In this document: positions 52,958 to 61,122 of the stretch, piece after piece
Layout of the letters: every line of letters begins with the position of its first letter
Position numbering within the stretch: the stretch's first letter is position 1
Assembly: GCA_050246115.1 (NCBI GenBank)
Contig: JBFWWP010000002.1
Location: 186,001-250,000, forward strand
Source of the DNA: JBFWWP01 sp050246115
GTDB lineage: Bacteria; Planctomycetota; UBA8108; UBA1146; JAJFFE01
Length of the DNA stretch: 64,000 nt
Direction of reading: 5' to 3'
Made by a program: the position numbers and the translations under genes
Notes under the pieces: generated by a model
Database searches by the model: none
What the model was told of the DNA's origin: nothing
The model's input: only the letters and a program-made list of their open reading frames with translations

Positions 52958-55207
52958 ATGTCGGAGCCGGAAGACGACCTAGCGACCGCGCCGATCCCGG
53001 GAGAGTCCGGACGGCGCCGGAGGCGGCGCGGTCGTCCCGGTCCCCAGCGCGACGATGGGATCCGCGAGATTCTCCGCGCTTCTCGGGAGCGGTTGGAGTG
53101 GTCCCGTCTACTCGACATCCTGGCGGTCTTCGCCTACTCCAAGCCGGGACAGTCCGCGGTGCGTGCCGTCGCGCCGTTCCCGACACTCGACGCCGCGGTG
53201 TTGGCGCAGGATGAGACCCACGAACTCCGCGCTCTGATCCGCGAACGAGTGTCGTTTCGGCTCGCCGAGTTGCCGACCGTCGACTCGCTACTCGCCGAGG
53301 GCGGCGCCATCGATAGGCGGGTCCTCAGCGGCGAGGAACTCTGGTCCGTGCACACCCTGCTGGATCGGGGCCGGTCCGTGGGCACGCTGTTTCGGTCGCG
53401 CCCAGATCTGCGGGCGTTGCATGCCCGCGGGGAGTCGATGCGCGACCGGACGGTGCTCCGCGAACGCCTCCAGCGCTCGGTCGACGCGGGCGGAGTGGTA
53501 CTCTCCTCCGCCTCACCCGAGCTCGAACGGCTGCGCGAGCAAGGCCGGCGCGAGGAAGAGGAGATTCGCGCTTGGATGGAGCGCAAGCGGCAATCGACCA
53601 CGCTCCGCAAGGCGCTCCAGGGCGACGTCATCACGGTCCGTAACGACCGGTTCGTGTTCGCGATCAAGGCCGAGTATCGAGGGCAGGTTCGGGGGATCGT
53701 CCACGGCGAGTCCGCGAGCGGCTCGACAATCTTCGTCGAGCCGGAGGAGATCGTCCTTCGTGGGAACCATCTCTCGGAACTCCGGGAGCGAGAACGGCGT
53801 GAAGTCGCGCGAGTGCTGTTGGAACTCTCCCGCGCCGTGCAGGCGGAGCGCGAGCCGGTGCTCGAGTTGTCGCGGCACTTGGTCGAGATCGACGTCGGTT
53901 TGGCGCGGGCGCGCTTCGCGGACGCGTTGGGGTGTGAGCGCCCCGTGATTGCGGAGGAGCGGTTACTTCGCCTCCGCGACGCACGCCACCCGCTGCTACT
54001 GTGGCGCGATCGCAAGCAAGATCCGGCCGCACCCGCGGACTTGGGCATCGCCGAGCTCCGGGAACGCATCGTTGCGCTCGAGATCGAACTCGGGAGACCC
54101 GCCCATCAAATCGTCGTCACTGGGCCAAACACCGGCGGGAAGACCGTGGTGCTCAAACTCGTCGGCTTGCTGTCTTTGATGGCGTACGCAGGCATTCCGA
54201 TCCCGGCGGCTGCGGACGCGCGCATCCCGTGGTTCGACGCGGTCCTCGCGGACATTGGTGACGAGCAGAGCCTGCAGCAGAATCTCAGCACGTTCTCCGC
54301 GCATATGACGGGCATCGCGAGGATTCTCGCGGCCGCGACTTCCCGGAGCCTGGTGTTGCTCGACGAACTCGGAGCGGGAACCGACCCGCTCGAAGGAGCG
54401 GCGTTGGGTGAGGCGATCCTCGATCGGCTCTACGTTCGAGGCACGTTCACCTTGGTTTCGACCCACCTCGGGAGCCTCAAGGAGTTCGCGTTCCAGCATC
54501 GAAAGTGCGAGAACGCTTGCATGGAGTTCGACTCGGTACGACTGGCACCGACCTATCGTTTGGTCGTGGGGCTGCCAGGGAAGTCGAACGCCCTCATCAT
54601 CGCGCGACGCATCGGTCTGCCGGGAGACGTGATCGAGGCTGCCGAGCGCAAGATGGGTCGACAGGATCAGCGTGGCGAGCAATTGATCGAAGGCTTGGAG
54701 CGAACCCACCAAGACCTCGAGCGACGGCGGAGCGCGGCCGAGAAGGAACGCCTCGACGCCCAGCGACTGCGGGAGGCCGCTGCGGCAGAAGTGCGGTCGC
54801 TGCAGGATCTGCGGGTGGCCATCGAGTACGAGGCCGAGCGCGCCGAGGAGGAGCGAGTCGCGGCCCTGGTCGGGAGACTGGGCGAGGTGCTGAAGAAGTT
54901 TGGCGAACCCCCGCGAGAACGGCGCGAAGCCTACGACGAGTTCCGCCTCGTGCTCGCGGAGGCCACGCGCCGCACGCGGCTGTCCGAGCGCCGACTCGCG
55001 GTCGCTCACCGCTTACGCAAGGGGGACCTCGTGTTCGTGCCCCGACTGCGCTCGGTCGCCGAAGTCAGAAAGATCAACAAGACCAAGGAAAGTCTGGCGG
55101 TGGTGGTGAACGGCCTGCCGACCGAGGTGTCGTTTCTCGACATTTCTTGGATTCTACCGCCCGCGGGCTTCGAGCCGGCCTGGTACGACGAGACCCAACG
55201 CCTCTAG
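52958..55207 (+). CDS. mutS2: MutS2 family ATPase lacking the Smr domain
   Basis: MutS2 proteins bind branched DNA and suppress recombination or rescue stalled ribosomes. The 749-residue protein starts at ATG 52958. A basic leader is followed by the lever/core helices, Walker A GPNTGGKT, NLSTFSAHM, Walker B LVLLDELGAGTDP, the TFTLVSTHLGSLK sensor and the KSNALIIARRIGLP box. A coiled coil follows (about 570-660). The C-terminal end (RKINKTKESLAVVVNGLPTEV) is KOW-like; the Smr nuclease of typical MutS2 (HxxH near the end) is missing. It therefore may bind DNA or ribosomes but not cut. Confidence 0.9.
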   Translation: MSEPEDDLATAPIPGESGRRRRRRGRPGPQRDDGIREILRASRERLEWSRLLDILAVFAYSKPGQSAVRAVAPFPTLDAAVLAQDETHELRALIRERVSFRLAELPTVDSLLAEGGAIDRRVLSGEELWSVHTLLDRGRSVGTLFRSRPDLRALHARGESMRDRTVLRERLQRSVDAGGVVLSSASPELERLREQGRREEEEIRAWMERKRQSTTLRKALQGDVITVRNDRFVFAIKAEYRGQVRGIVHGESASGSTIFVEPEEIVLRGNHLSELRERERREVARVLLELSRAVQAEREPVLELSRHLVEIDVGLARARFADALGCERPVIAEERLLRLRDARHPLLLWRDRKQDPAAPADLGIAELRERIVALEIELGRPAHQIVVTGPNTGGKTVVLKLVGLLSLMAYAGIPIPAAADARIPWFDAVLADIGDEQSLQQNLSTFSAHMTGIARILAAATSRSLVLLDELGAGTDPLEGAALGEAILDRLYVRGTFTLVSTHLGSLKEFAFQHRKCENACMEFDSVRLAPTYRLVVGLPGKSNALIIARRIGLPGDVIEAAERKMGRQDQRGEQLIEGLERTHQDLERRRSAAEKERLDAQRLREAAAAEVRSLQDLRVAIEYEAERAEEERVAALVGRLGEVLKKFGEPPRERREAYDEFRLVLAEATRRTRLSERRLAVAHRLRKGDLVFVPRLRSVAEVRKINKTKESLAVVVNGLPTEVSFLDISWILPPAGFEPAWYDETQRL

Positions 55208-55243
55208 TCCCCAATCAAGCGCGTTCGCGCTTCGGGTCTAGGT
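55204..55243 (+). repeat. Dispersed element copy at the left border of the toxin island
   Basis: CTAGTCCCCAATCAAGCGCG starts within the mutS2 stop codon. AAGCGCG and CGCGCTT form a tight hairpin, then CGGGTCTAGG. Compared with the right-border sequence at 63045 it matches 19 of 21 positions. Confidence 0.65.
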
Positions 55244-55353
55244 TCAACTCCGGGTTGATGTGCTGGGGTGTCTCTGGCGATTGCAGGGAGAGTCGTGTCG
55301 CGAGCCCTCAAGATGCCATTGGGATCAGAGGACGAGGGTATGAGAGACTGAAT

Positions 55354-55998
55354 GTGAGCGATTGGGAAAGCGAACCGCCGGTCGATCTGAGACAGATAAC
55401 CTTCGAGGGTTTCGTGACCTTCTTGTTTGATCGGATTCCGAAAGACCCAGATGATCCGTGGTTCTACGGCGTTGAATTCGACTGCGTGCTGTTCGAGAAG
55501 AGCGTTTTCGTACAGTACTATGCGCGCTTGTTTTCGGATTCGGCGGGCCTGCTAGCACGATTTTCTCCACACCAGCTAGAACTTCACTTCTGGGCGATAC
55601 AGAGTAATGCCGCTTTTGGTTTAGGGGACCTGATCTGGGACCCTGACGTGCCACTTGCACAGCGTGTCCAGTGTGTGGAGTCCATGTACTCACTGTTCGA
55701 GAAACTCTTCGTGCAAGACTCTCTCGAGACTTCCGTGTTCATGTGGTGGGACTCTATGTGTTATGGCAGAAAAGGTGGAATCGCAGACAGCGACGAGATT
55801 CTGGATGCGATGCTTGGGACTTTGGTGAGGATCCTGCGGCTGCCGGACGAAGCCTGCCAGATGGCTGCACTGCACGGATTCAACCACCTAGAGCATTCTC
55901 AGGCGGCGGTGGTAGTTGCGGAGTTTCTCGCGCGTACGGATTTGGAATCGCATGTGCGTGAGTACGCGGAAGATGTCATGCACGGAAAAGCTCAATAG
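55354..55998 (+). CDS. Immunity-like protein, function unknown
   Basis: A 214-residue protein I do not recognise. GTG 55354 is the most likely start (the frame extends upstream inside mutS2 without support); GAGAG lies a few bases before it. The protein is acidic, rich in Trp, Phe and Tyr (FYGVEFDCVLFEKSVFVQYY), with a helical C-terminal half that looks like HEAT repeats (QMAALHGFNHLEHSQAAVVV). The base composition is less GC-rich than the core genes. Position, size and composition fit an orphan immunity protein, with its toxin lost or reduced to the short frame just upstream. It is followed, on the other strand, by recombinase remnant 1. Confidence 0.6.
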   Translation: MSDWESEPPVDLRQITFEGFVTFLFDRIPKDPDDPWFYGVEFDCVLFEKSVFVQYYARLFSDSAGLLARFSPHQLELHFWAIQSNAAFGLGDLIWDPDVPLAQRVQCVESMYSLFEKLFVQDSLETSVFMWWDSMCYGRKGGIADSDEILDAMLGTLVRILRLPDEACQMAALHGFNHLEHSQAAVVVAEFLARTDLESHVREYAEDVMHGKAQ

Positions 55999-56048
55999 GG
56001 TGCATGAATCTGGTATCTCGGTAACGCGGCCGCGAGCACCCCTTCTCA

Positions 56049-56219
56049 TTAGTTCACCTTGAACGTAGGCGAGTCCTCGGGCCGTGACCGCCTGCGGTCG
56101 TAGAGCCGGGTGGTGCTGACGTTGGCATGCCCGAGCCATTCCTGCACGAACCGAAGATCGGCGTCGTGCTCCAAGGCGTTCGTGGCCGTCGTCGCCCGTA
56201 GACAAGGGGAGTGGGCCTC
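56049..56219 (-). pseudogene. Tyrosine recombinase 3' end, remnant 1
   Basis: About 55 codons of a tyrosine recombinase C-terminus: CLRATTATNALEHDADLRFV, then QEWLGHANVSTTRLYDRRRS and the end SPTFKVN. It keeps the catalytic Arg of the HxxR box (with a changed neighbourhood), the LGH histidine and the Tyr nucleophile in TRLY. Everything upstream is missing; the sequence passes directly into RHS-like pieces of the opposite strand at about 56219. The last 120 bp match remnants 2 and 3 closely. Confidence 0.8.
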
Positions 56220-57014
56220 CACCACCATGAATGCGGACACCCTGACCGTCGAGCGAGGGCTGTCACTGGCGAACTTTCTGCGCGAATACGCTGTCGACCT
56301 CGACGGAGACGGCAGCTTCACGGACGACATCGAAGAAACGCGGGCGGGCAATCTCGCCAACGAGATTACGGACATCAGCATACGTCCTTCTACACCTACG
56401 CGCCCTTCTATGATGCCACGAACGACGACGAGCTGTTCAAGGAGTTCGTCCACAACGGGCTCAACCAGGTCATCAAGGTCAGGACCGACGAAAACCTCAA
56501 CGGCGTGCTCACGGATGAAACGTGGGAGCACCGGGTGTACAGTGTACAACGAATTGGGCGACCTCGTCGCCGTGTACCGCGCTGCGATCTTGCACTCGGA
56601 AGGGCTCATGAGTGGCCGGCACATGCCGGACTTCCCGGAGCCCGGATCGCGCAAGCAGCGACCACGTGGCCCTCAGGAAGAGGGTGGCGGCGGGGGTGGT
56701 GGCGGCGGTGGCGGCGCCTCGGACTGGCCGGCGACCGTCGTGTGGGTCGACATGGACGACGACGGCAACCCCGACATGCGGTGGAAGGGTTTGTTCCTGG
56801 CAATGTTGACCCGGCTCTCGTGCTGGCCCACGAGCTGAGTCACGCAGTGCAGTGGATCCGCGGGATGACGAAGGAGTTGGCCGATGCAGACCAGGAATAC
56901 CTTGCCCTGGATGGCGAGTACCGCACAGACAAGCGCGCCGAAGTCGGCGCATGGAACCGGGAGGTCAAGATTGCTCGAGAAGCAGGTTTGGCTCCGCGAG
57001 CATACCGTGGCTGA
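56220..57014 (+). pseudogene. Mosaic RHS-like toxin piece ending in an M91-type metallopeptidase tip
   Basis: Several toxin-gene pieces are joined with frame changes. Piece a (to about 56380) reads ANFLREYAVDLDGDGSFTDD. Piece b, in another frame, reads SFYTYAPFYDATNDDELFKE and GLNQVIKVRTDENLNG, RHS-like. Piece c returns to the first frame: VYNELGDLVAVYRA, the segment GLMSGRHMPDF, an 11-Gly run, and DWPATVVWVDMDDDGNPDM. Piece d, after a lost G near 56781, reads GFVPGNVDPALVLAHELSHA and then EVGAWNREVKIAREAGLAPR. HELSH is an HExxH zinc site and the downstream Glu/Asn/Arg pattern fits the M91 (NleD-like) effector peptidase. No continuous protein can be made, so this is a pseudogene or a silent donor. 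Confidence 0.7.
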
Positions 57015-57072
57015 CGGTGGTCGAGGCTCGGAGGTACCGGGGACTGAAGAAGCTATCGTATCTGCCGGTGAA

Positions 57073-58041
57073 ATGCGCAGCGCGGGGCGTTGGATTGGGC
57101 TTTTGGGCCTTGCCGCAGTACTCGTCACAACCGCCTGCACCGCCCCAGATCAGCGTGGAGGCGCAATGCACGAAGTGGGGCGCGCCCAGGGGGCAGTCAA
57201 CGGCAGCTCGGGATTCCAGTTTGTCGCGGACCTCAACGAGGAATTGACGTTCTTCGGTGCCATTCGCCCAGGGCCGGCAGCTGTGGCCCGGTACCTCAGC
57301 GCGCGCGCTCCCCGGGTTGCATGGGTTATACACCCGTTGGGGTTCGTCCTAGCGAGGGGGGATCGGCGCGATGAGGAGGTCGCGCGGCAGGCGTTGTGTG
57401 ACCTTGTGAGCTTCTGGGACATGTCGTCTCTCAACTCGGTACTGCTCGCACGCGTGCGAGAGCGTGACACTCTGGACGAGTTCTTGGTGGTGGGATCGCC
57501 GTACACGGTCGCGGCGGCGTGTGGCCTCGATTGGGATACCCAGCAGGAAGAGTTTCTCGAGATTTTTGGGCACGAGCGGATTCCAACAGTCACGCTGCCA
57601 GCGGACGAATACACAGCGCTGCGGAGCAAACACACACTCAAAACTCTGAGGGTCCTTCCGAAGCTACCCCGTGGCCAGGAGCTTCTGGGAGCAATGCCCG
57701 AAAGTAACGACGGTATGCGAAGCGTAGGAGTCGGACCGTTCGACACGCTGATCGAGGGAACGCCCTGCACGGCGAATGAGTTCATGGCCTTGCTCATTGC
57801 CTTCGGTTATCCCACCTATCAGACGTATGGCATCAGCATTTGGAAACCCAATTACGTCGAGTATTCGAGTTTCGAAGAGATTGCGGATTGGGAAGACAGA
57901 TTTGCGGATGCGGAAGGCAGGCTGGCCGCAGAGAGACCGAGTACGGAGTCAGTGCTGGTTAGCGCACGCAAGCCCGACAGGGTTCCGGCCCAATGGTCAA
58001 CTAAAGTTCTGGAGGATCCGTTCCGCATGATTGGAAAGTGA
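57073..58041 (+). CDS. Lipoprotein, possible immunity protein of the metallopeptidase tip
   Basis: A 322-residue protein from ATG 57073. The N-terminus ends in a lipobox (LAAVLVTTAC), so it is predicted to be anchored outside the cytoplasm. The rest is globular, with LNEELTFFGAIRPGPAAVAR, a middle part VVGSPYTVAAACGLDW and an acidic C-terminal third. I do not recognise a family. It lies 58 bp after the stop of the metallopeptidase piece, the usual place of an immunity gene, and a lipoprotein would suit a toxin that acts in the envelope. That pairing is inference. Confidence 0.6.
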   Translation: MRSAGRWIGLLGLAAVLVTTACTAPDQRGGAMHEVGRAQGAVNGSSGFQFVADLNEELTFFGAIRPGPAAVARYLSARAPRVAWVIHPLGFVLARGDRRDEEVARQALCDLVSFWDMSSLNSVLLARVRERDTLDEFLVVGSPYTVAAACGLDWDTQQEEFLEIFGHERIPTVTLPADEYTALRSKHTLKTLRVLPKLPRGQELLGAMPESNDGMRSVGVGPFDTLIEGTPCTANEFMALLIAFGYPTYQTYGISIWKPNYVEYSSFEEIADWEDRFADAEGRLAAERPSTESVLVSARKPDRVPAQWSTKVLEDPFRMIGK

Positions 58042-58095
58042 GGTACTGTCGCTGTCGTCACTCGGTTATCTAGCGCGCCGCAACCAGGGAGAGCC

Positions 58096-58311
58096 TTGTC
58101 TGTGGCTACGGGGCCGGGGGCTGAGGCACTTGCTGCGGCGGGCCGTTCGCACCTCCAGGCATTTCGAGGGAACATTCCTACTGCGCTCCTGTCCGCGCTT
58201 GAGTCAAGCGGCCTTGCTGTGCATAGCATCACACTACAAGGCGGTGTGATAGGCGTCGAGATCCGCTTTCTTCCGCAAGCGACCGAGTTTGTCACGCCGT
58301 TCTTGAAGTGA
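58096..58311 (+). CDS. Small hypothetical protein (71 aa)
   Basis: TTG 58096 has GGGAGAG 3-9 bases upstream. The 71-residue product (GAEALAAAGRSHLQAFRGNI, then LESSGLAVHSITLQGGVIGV) is not recognised. It may be a complete small immunity protein or the end of a larger broken gene. Confidence 0.4.
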   Translation: MSVATGPGAEALAAAGRSHLQAFRGNIPTALLSALESSGLAVHSITLQGGVIGVEIRFLPQATEFVTPFLK

Positions 58312-58322
58312 GGTAGAATACA

Positions 58323-58598
58323 ATGCAATGGTGCTGCGCGGCTTTCCACGGACACTTCGAGAATGCTGGCAAACGGGGCTTATGTGTCTTCGCCGACACG
58401 ACAAGAGCTGATCCGCGCTTTGTGTTGCAGTTTCGAGCGAGCGAGTCGGAGGTGAAGTGCGATTCAAGTGAACCCATTTCGCTCTTATGCGATGTGGAAG
58501 TCGCATTTTGCCCGTGGTGTGGACGAAAACCAAGAGAGTTCTATCAAAAGAAAGTAGATAACCTGGCGAGGAATGAGCTGAGGGTTCCAATAGCGTAG
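58323..58598 (+). CDS. Small protein with CPWCG zinc-binding motif
   Basis: A 91-residue protein from ATG 58323 with GAGGTAG 8 nt upstream. It has Cys4-Cys5 near the start and a CPWCGRKPREFYQKK motif near the end, a half zinc ribbon. The codon use is more AT-rich than the core. Similar CPWCG small proteins occur beside polymorphic toxins as probable immunity genes; I cannot name the family. Its stop is followed at once by the ATG of the next toxin cassette. Confidence 0.6.
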   Translation: MQWCCAAFHGHFENAGKRGLCVFADTTRADPRFVLQFRASESEVKCDSSEPISLLCDVEVAFCPWCGRKPREFYQKKVDNLARNELRVPIA

Positions 58599-59711
58599 AT
58601 GCCACAATTGGGTTGGCATTGGCGGATCATTCTGGCGATCGAAGGGCTCATGAGTGGCCGGCACATGCCGGACTTCCCGGAGCCCGGATCGCGCAAGCAG
58701 CGACCACGTGGCCCTCAGGAAGAGGGTGGCGGCGGGGGTGGTGGCGGCGGTGGCGGCGCCTACATGGTAAGCCGTGCCCCGGGGTATCTAGGTCCGCGAA
58801 TTGCGTTCGACGCCGAACCGGACTGGCCGGCGACCGTCGTGTGGGTCGACATGGACGACGACGGCAACCCCGACATGCGCAAGCACCCCGGAGTCGACCC
58901 CCATGGCGGACCGACGGTGTGGTTCACGTCGGACGCTCACCTTGTCGAGTTTGTGCGATTCACGGGGCAGGGCGTGCCGGTCGGGATCCCCGCCGGGGAT
59001 GTGGACAGCAGCACGACCCGCGACTCGACCGATCTGGACTTGATCGGCGACATGATCGGCGAAGACTACTCGGTGGTTGCCGACTACGACCTCGACGGGG
59101 ATGTCGACCTTGATGACTTCGTCGCCTTCGACAACTTGGCACCCACCGAGTCGCTCGGGTACGGCGTCCTCAGCGGGTGCGGGAACGTGTACGGCCCGGG
59201 GGGGCGCGTTTACGAGCCGTGGCTCCCGGGGTACTGGGTTGATGTGCGCCTATTCTCGACGTACTTGAATGCCAGCGTGAGTAGCCCAGAGCCATTCCTC
59301 TCAGTAGGGGACGCGCTGAACCGGCTCTCGGACTGGTTTACTATCATGAACGCGATTCTGGACTGTCTTGTGAAACCGGATCCGGAAGCGTGCATGGAAG
59401 GGGTTCTCGACCTGTTCTTTGGGAAAGGCGGCGCACTGAAAGACACCCCCCTTGAGAAATTGAAGGAAAGCGCCGAGGCCTTGGTGAACAAAGTCAAAGC
59501 GGCGCTCAAGCCTGCCACGGGTCCCGGCAAAACGCCCCTAGAGGCGATAGATGACCTCATCGAAGCAGATCTTGGGGACGTCGCGACGAAGAAGCTCCAG
59601 GATGTCAAGGGGAGGCTCAACGCCAGGGCGGCGAGAAAAGCCGCTGAAGCCGCACAAAAGGCTGTGGACAATGCGATTGCGGATCACGTCATAGCGGCGG
59701 CTGCATTTTAA
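58599..59711 (+). CDS. Orphan toxin cassette with dockerin-like repeat and unknown tip
   Basis: An open frame of 370 codons. Residues 15-55 repeat the segment GLMSGRHMPDF and the 11-Gly run of the pseudogene at 56599 (120 bp identical). Then come DWPATVVWVDMDDDGNPDM (59 bp identical), a domain with a dockerin-like EF-hand (VADYDLDGDVDLDDFVAF) and the RHS-core-like junction GNVYGPGGRVYEPWLPGYW (about residues 190-210). The tip (210-370) is a helical, Lys/Ala-rich domain not recognised (TPLEKLKESAEALVNKVKAA). No signal peptide or start signal precedes the shared part, so it is probably a displaced, silent tip rather than a whole toxin. Confidence 0.6.
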   Translation: MPQLGWHWRIILAIEGLMSGRHMPDFPEPGSRKQRPRGPQEEGGGGGGGGGGGAYMVSRAPGYLGPRIAFDAEPDWPATVVWVDMDDDGNPDMRKHPGVDPHGGPTVWFTSDAHLVEFVRFTGQGVPVGIPAGDVDSSTTRDSTDLDLIGDMIGEDYSVVADYDLDGDVDLDDFVAFDNLAPTESLGYGVLSGCGNVYGPGGRVYEPWLPGYWVDVRLFSTYLNASVSSPEPFLSVGDALNRLSDWFTIMNAILDCLVKPDPEACMEGVLDLFFGKGGALKDTPLEKLKESAEALVNKVKAALKPATGPGKTPLEAIDDLIEADLGDVATKKLQDVKGRLNARAARKAAEAAQKAVDNAIADHVIAAAAF

Positions 59712-59715
59712 GGGG

Positions 59716-59901
59716 GTGGCGAAGAAGACGTTGCTGGAAATGATGGATCGCATCAGAGAGCATGGGGTAAAGAAGGTCGGAGCGGAGGGACGGGTGATAT
59801 GGAGGAAGGGCAAGACGGTCCTGATCGAAGACGGCACAGGTAGTGGCACCATGTACAACCCGGACAACATTGAGAAGGTTGGGATGACTTTTCCTAGCTA
59901 A
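59716..59901 (+). CDS. Small hypothetical protein (61 aa), immunity candidate
   Basis: A 61-residue basic protein starting at GTG 59716, 5 bases after the toxin-cassette stop, or at ATG 59737 or 59740. It reads LLEMMDRIREHGVKKVGAEG and then VLIEDGTGSGTMYNPDNIEK. No family recognised. Position right after a tip suggests an immunity gene. Confidence 0.45.
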   Translation: MAKKTLLEMMDRIREHGVKKVGAEGRVIWRKGKTVLIEDGTGSGTMYNPDNIEKVGMTFPS

Positions 59902-59918
59902 GCGAAGGCTCCGAGAGT

Positions 59919-60254
59919 ATGGAACATCGGGTGGACGTCAAGTCAGTGTTCTCGAAGGACGAACTCTTGATCGTGCTGGCATGCCTGGAGTTCATTCAGC
60001 GGTGTGAACACATCGGGGAGTATGAGTTTCTTGCTCGATTAGGTGTGACGAAGCAAGAGTTCGACAACATTGTTGCGTCGTGGCCCGAACCGCCGCGGGG
60101 CTGCAGAGAGGGCTGGTGGCAGGTTGCACGGCGGGCCTTGCTTGAGGTATCATATGGCATCACGTTCGAGCCTGGGGAGTGGGAGGTGTGTTTCCGGTAC
60201 CCGAGAAACCGAATCCAGGCGCTCTATGAACGCGTGGCCGACTCGCTCAGATAG
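59919..60254 (+). CDS. Hypothetical protein (111 aa), immunity candidate
   Basis: A 111-residue protein from ATG 59919, with GAGAG close upstream. It begins VKSVFSKDELLIVLACLEFI and has a Trp-rich middle (GCREGWWQVARRALLEV), looking like a small all-helical protein with the composition of immunity proteins. It is the second small gene after the tip at 58599 and is followed convergently by recombinase remnant 2. Not recognised. Confidence 0.55.
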   Translation: MEHRVDVKSVFSKDELLIVLACLEFIQRCEHIGEYEFLARLGVTKQEFDNIVASWPEPPRGCREGWWQVARRALLEVSYGITFEPGEWEVCFRYPRNRIQALYERVADSLR

Positions 60255-60381
60255 GCGTATGGTGCCACGCCTCTTTCACAGCGCGGGGGTGTAGGTGTAG
60301 CTCACGCATTTCGGTCATGCGGCTGCAGCCGTACGGAATGTTGATTCCCAAGAGATGCGCGCCGGTTTGGCTTTTGACTCC

Positions 60382-60865
60382 TCAATAGCTCACCTTGAAC
60401 GTGGGCGAGTCCTCGGGCCGTGACCGCCTGCGGTCGTAGAGCCGCGTGGTGCTCACATTGGCATGCCCGAGCCACTCCTGCACGAACCCGAGATCGGCGT
60501 CGTGCTCGAGTGCGTTGGTAGCCGCCGTGGCCCGCAGCGCATGCAGACACAGCCCGTCGACCCTGCGCGCCGGCGACGGCCGCATAGCGCTTCACCATCT
60601 TGTAGATGCCGTCCCCGGTCATGGGCGCCTCGAGCGAACCGCGGTTGTTGCGCACCGGCCGGAAAAGGGGAGCTTTTTTGTCGGTGGCGCCGCTCGCCTC
60701 GCCAAGTCCTGCGGCCTCGAGGTACGACAGGATCGCCTCCATCGCCGCGGGATGCACGGGCACGTAGCGCGTCTTCGACCCCTTGCCGTGGACGCGCAAA
60801 TGCATGACGCCGCGACGTTCCTGCAGCGACCCCAGCGTCAGCGACGCGAGCTCCGAACGCCGCAG
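60382..60865 (-). pseudogene. Tyrosine recombinase 3' part, remnant 2 (frameshifted)
   Basis: The longest of three copies, about 160 codons. From its 5' side it reads LRRSELASLTLGSL, HGKGSKTRYVPVHP, the segment PLFRPVRNNRGSLEAPMTG, then IYKMVKRYAAVAGA. Near 60575 an extra C (ACCCTG against ACCTG in remnant 3) shifts the frame; after it follow LHALRATAATNALEHDADLG (HxxR box), WLGHANVSTTRLYDRR and the end FKVSY. The 5' end is cut by an IS21-type element at 60866. The N-terminal half and the first catalytic Arg region are only partly present. Confidence 0.85.
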
Positions 60866-61122
60866 TGGTCAGCGACAATTACTCCTGAGCTGAGCGACAA
60901 TTAGAATTGCGCGCCTCGAAAGTGCGCCGAGATCCCCGTAACCCTCGTCGGGATAGCAAGTAACGACAGGGGGAAATCGGGGTGATCTCGGACGCACAGT
61001 TCAGGAGACTTATGAAGGAAATGAGCCTTCACGACAACGTCGATCTGGCCGCGTTGCGGTCGGGCATGTCGCCGAACACAGCGCGGAAGTACTCGAAGGA
61101 CGGGCGCTCGCCAGAATGGGGT
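60866..61122 (+). mobile_element. IS21-family end with N-terminal IstA fragment
   Basis: The element starts inside the recombinase gene with two copies of AGCGACAATTA (60871 and 60893), like the multiple terminal repeats of IS21 elements. GTG 60982 opens a frame ISDAQFRRLMKEMSL and AALRSGMSPNTARKYSKDGR, the N-terminal helix-turn-helix of the IstA transposase. After about 45 codons the sequence passes into a toxin cassette at about 61123, so the rest of istA, istB and the other end are lost. Confidence 0.75.
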
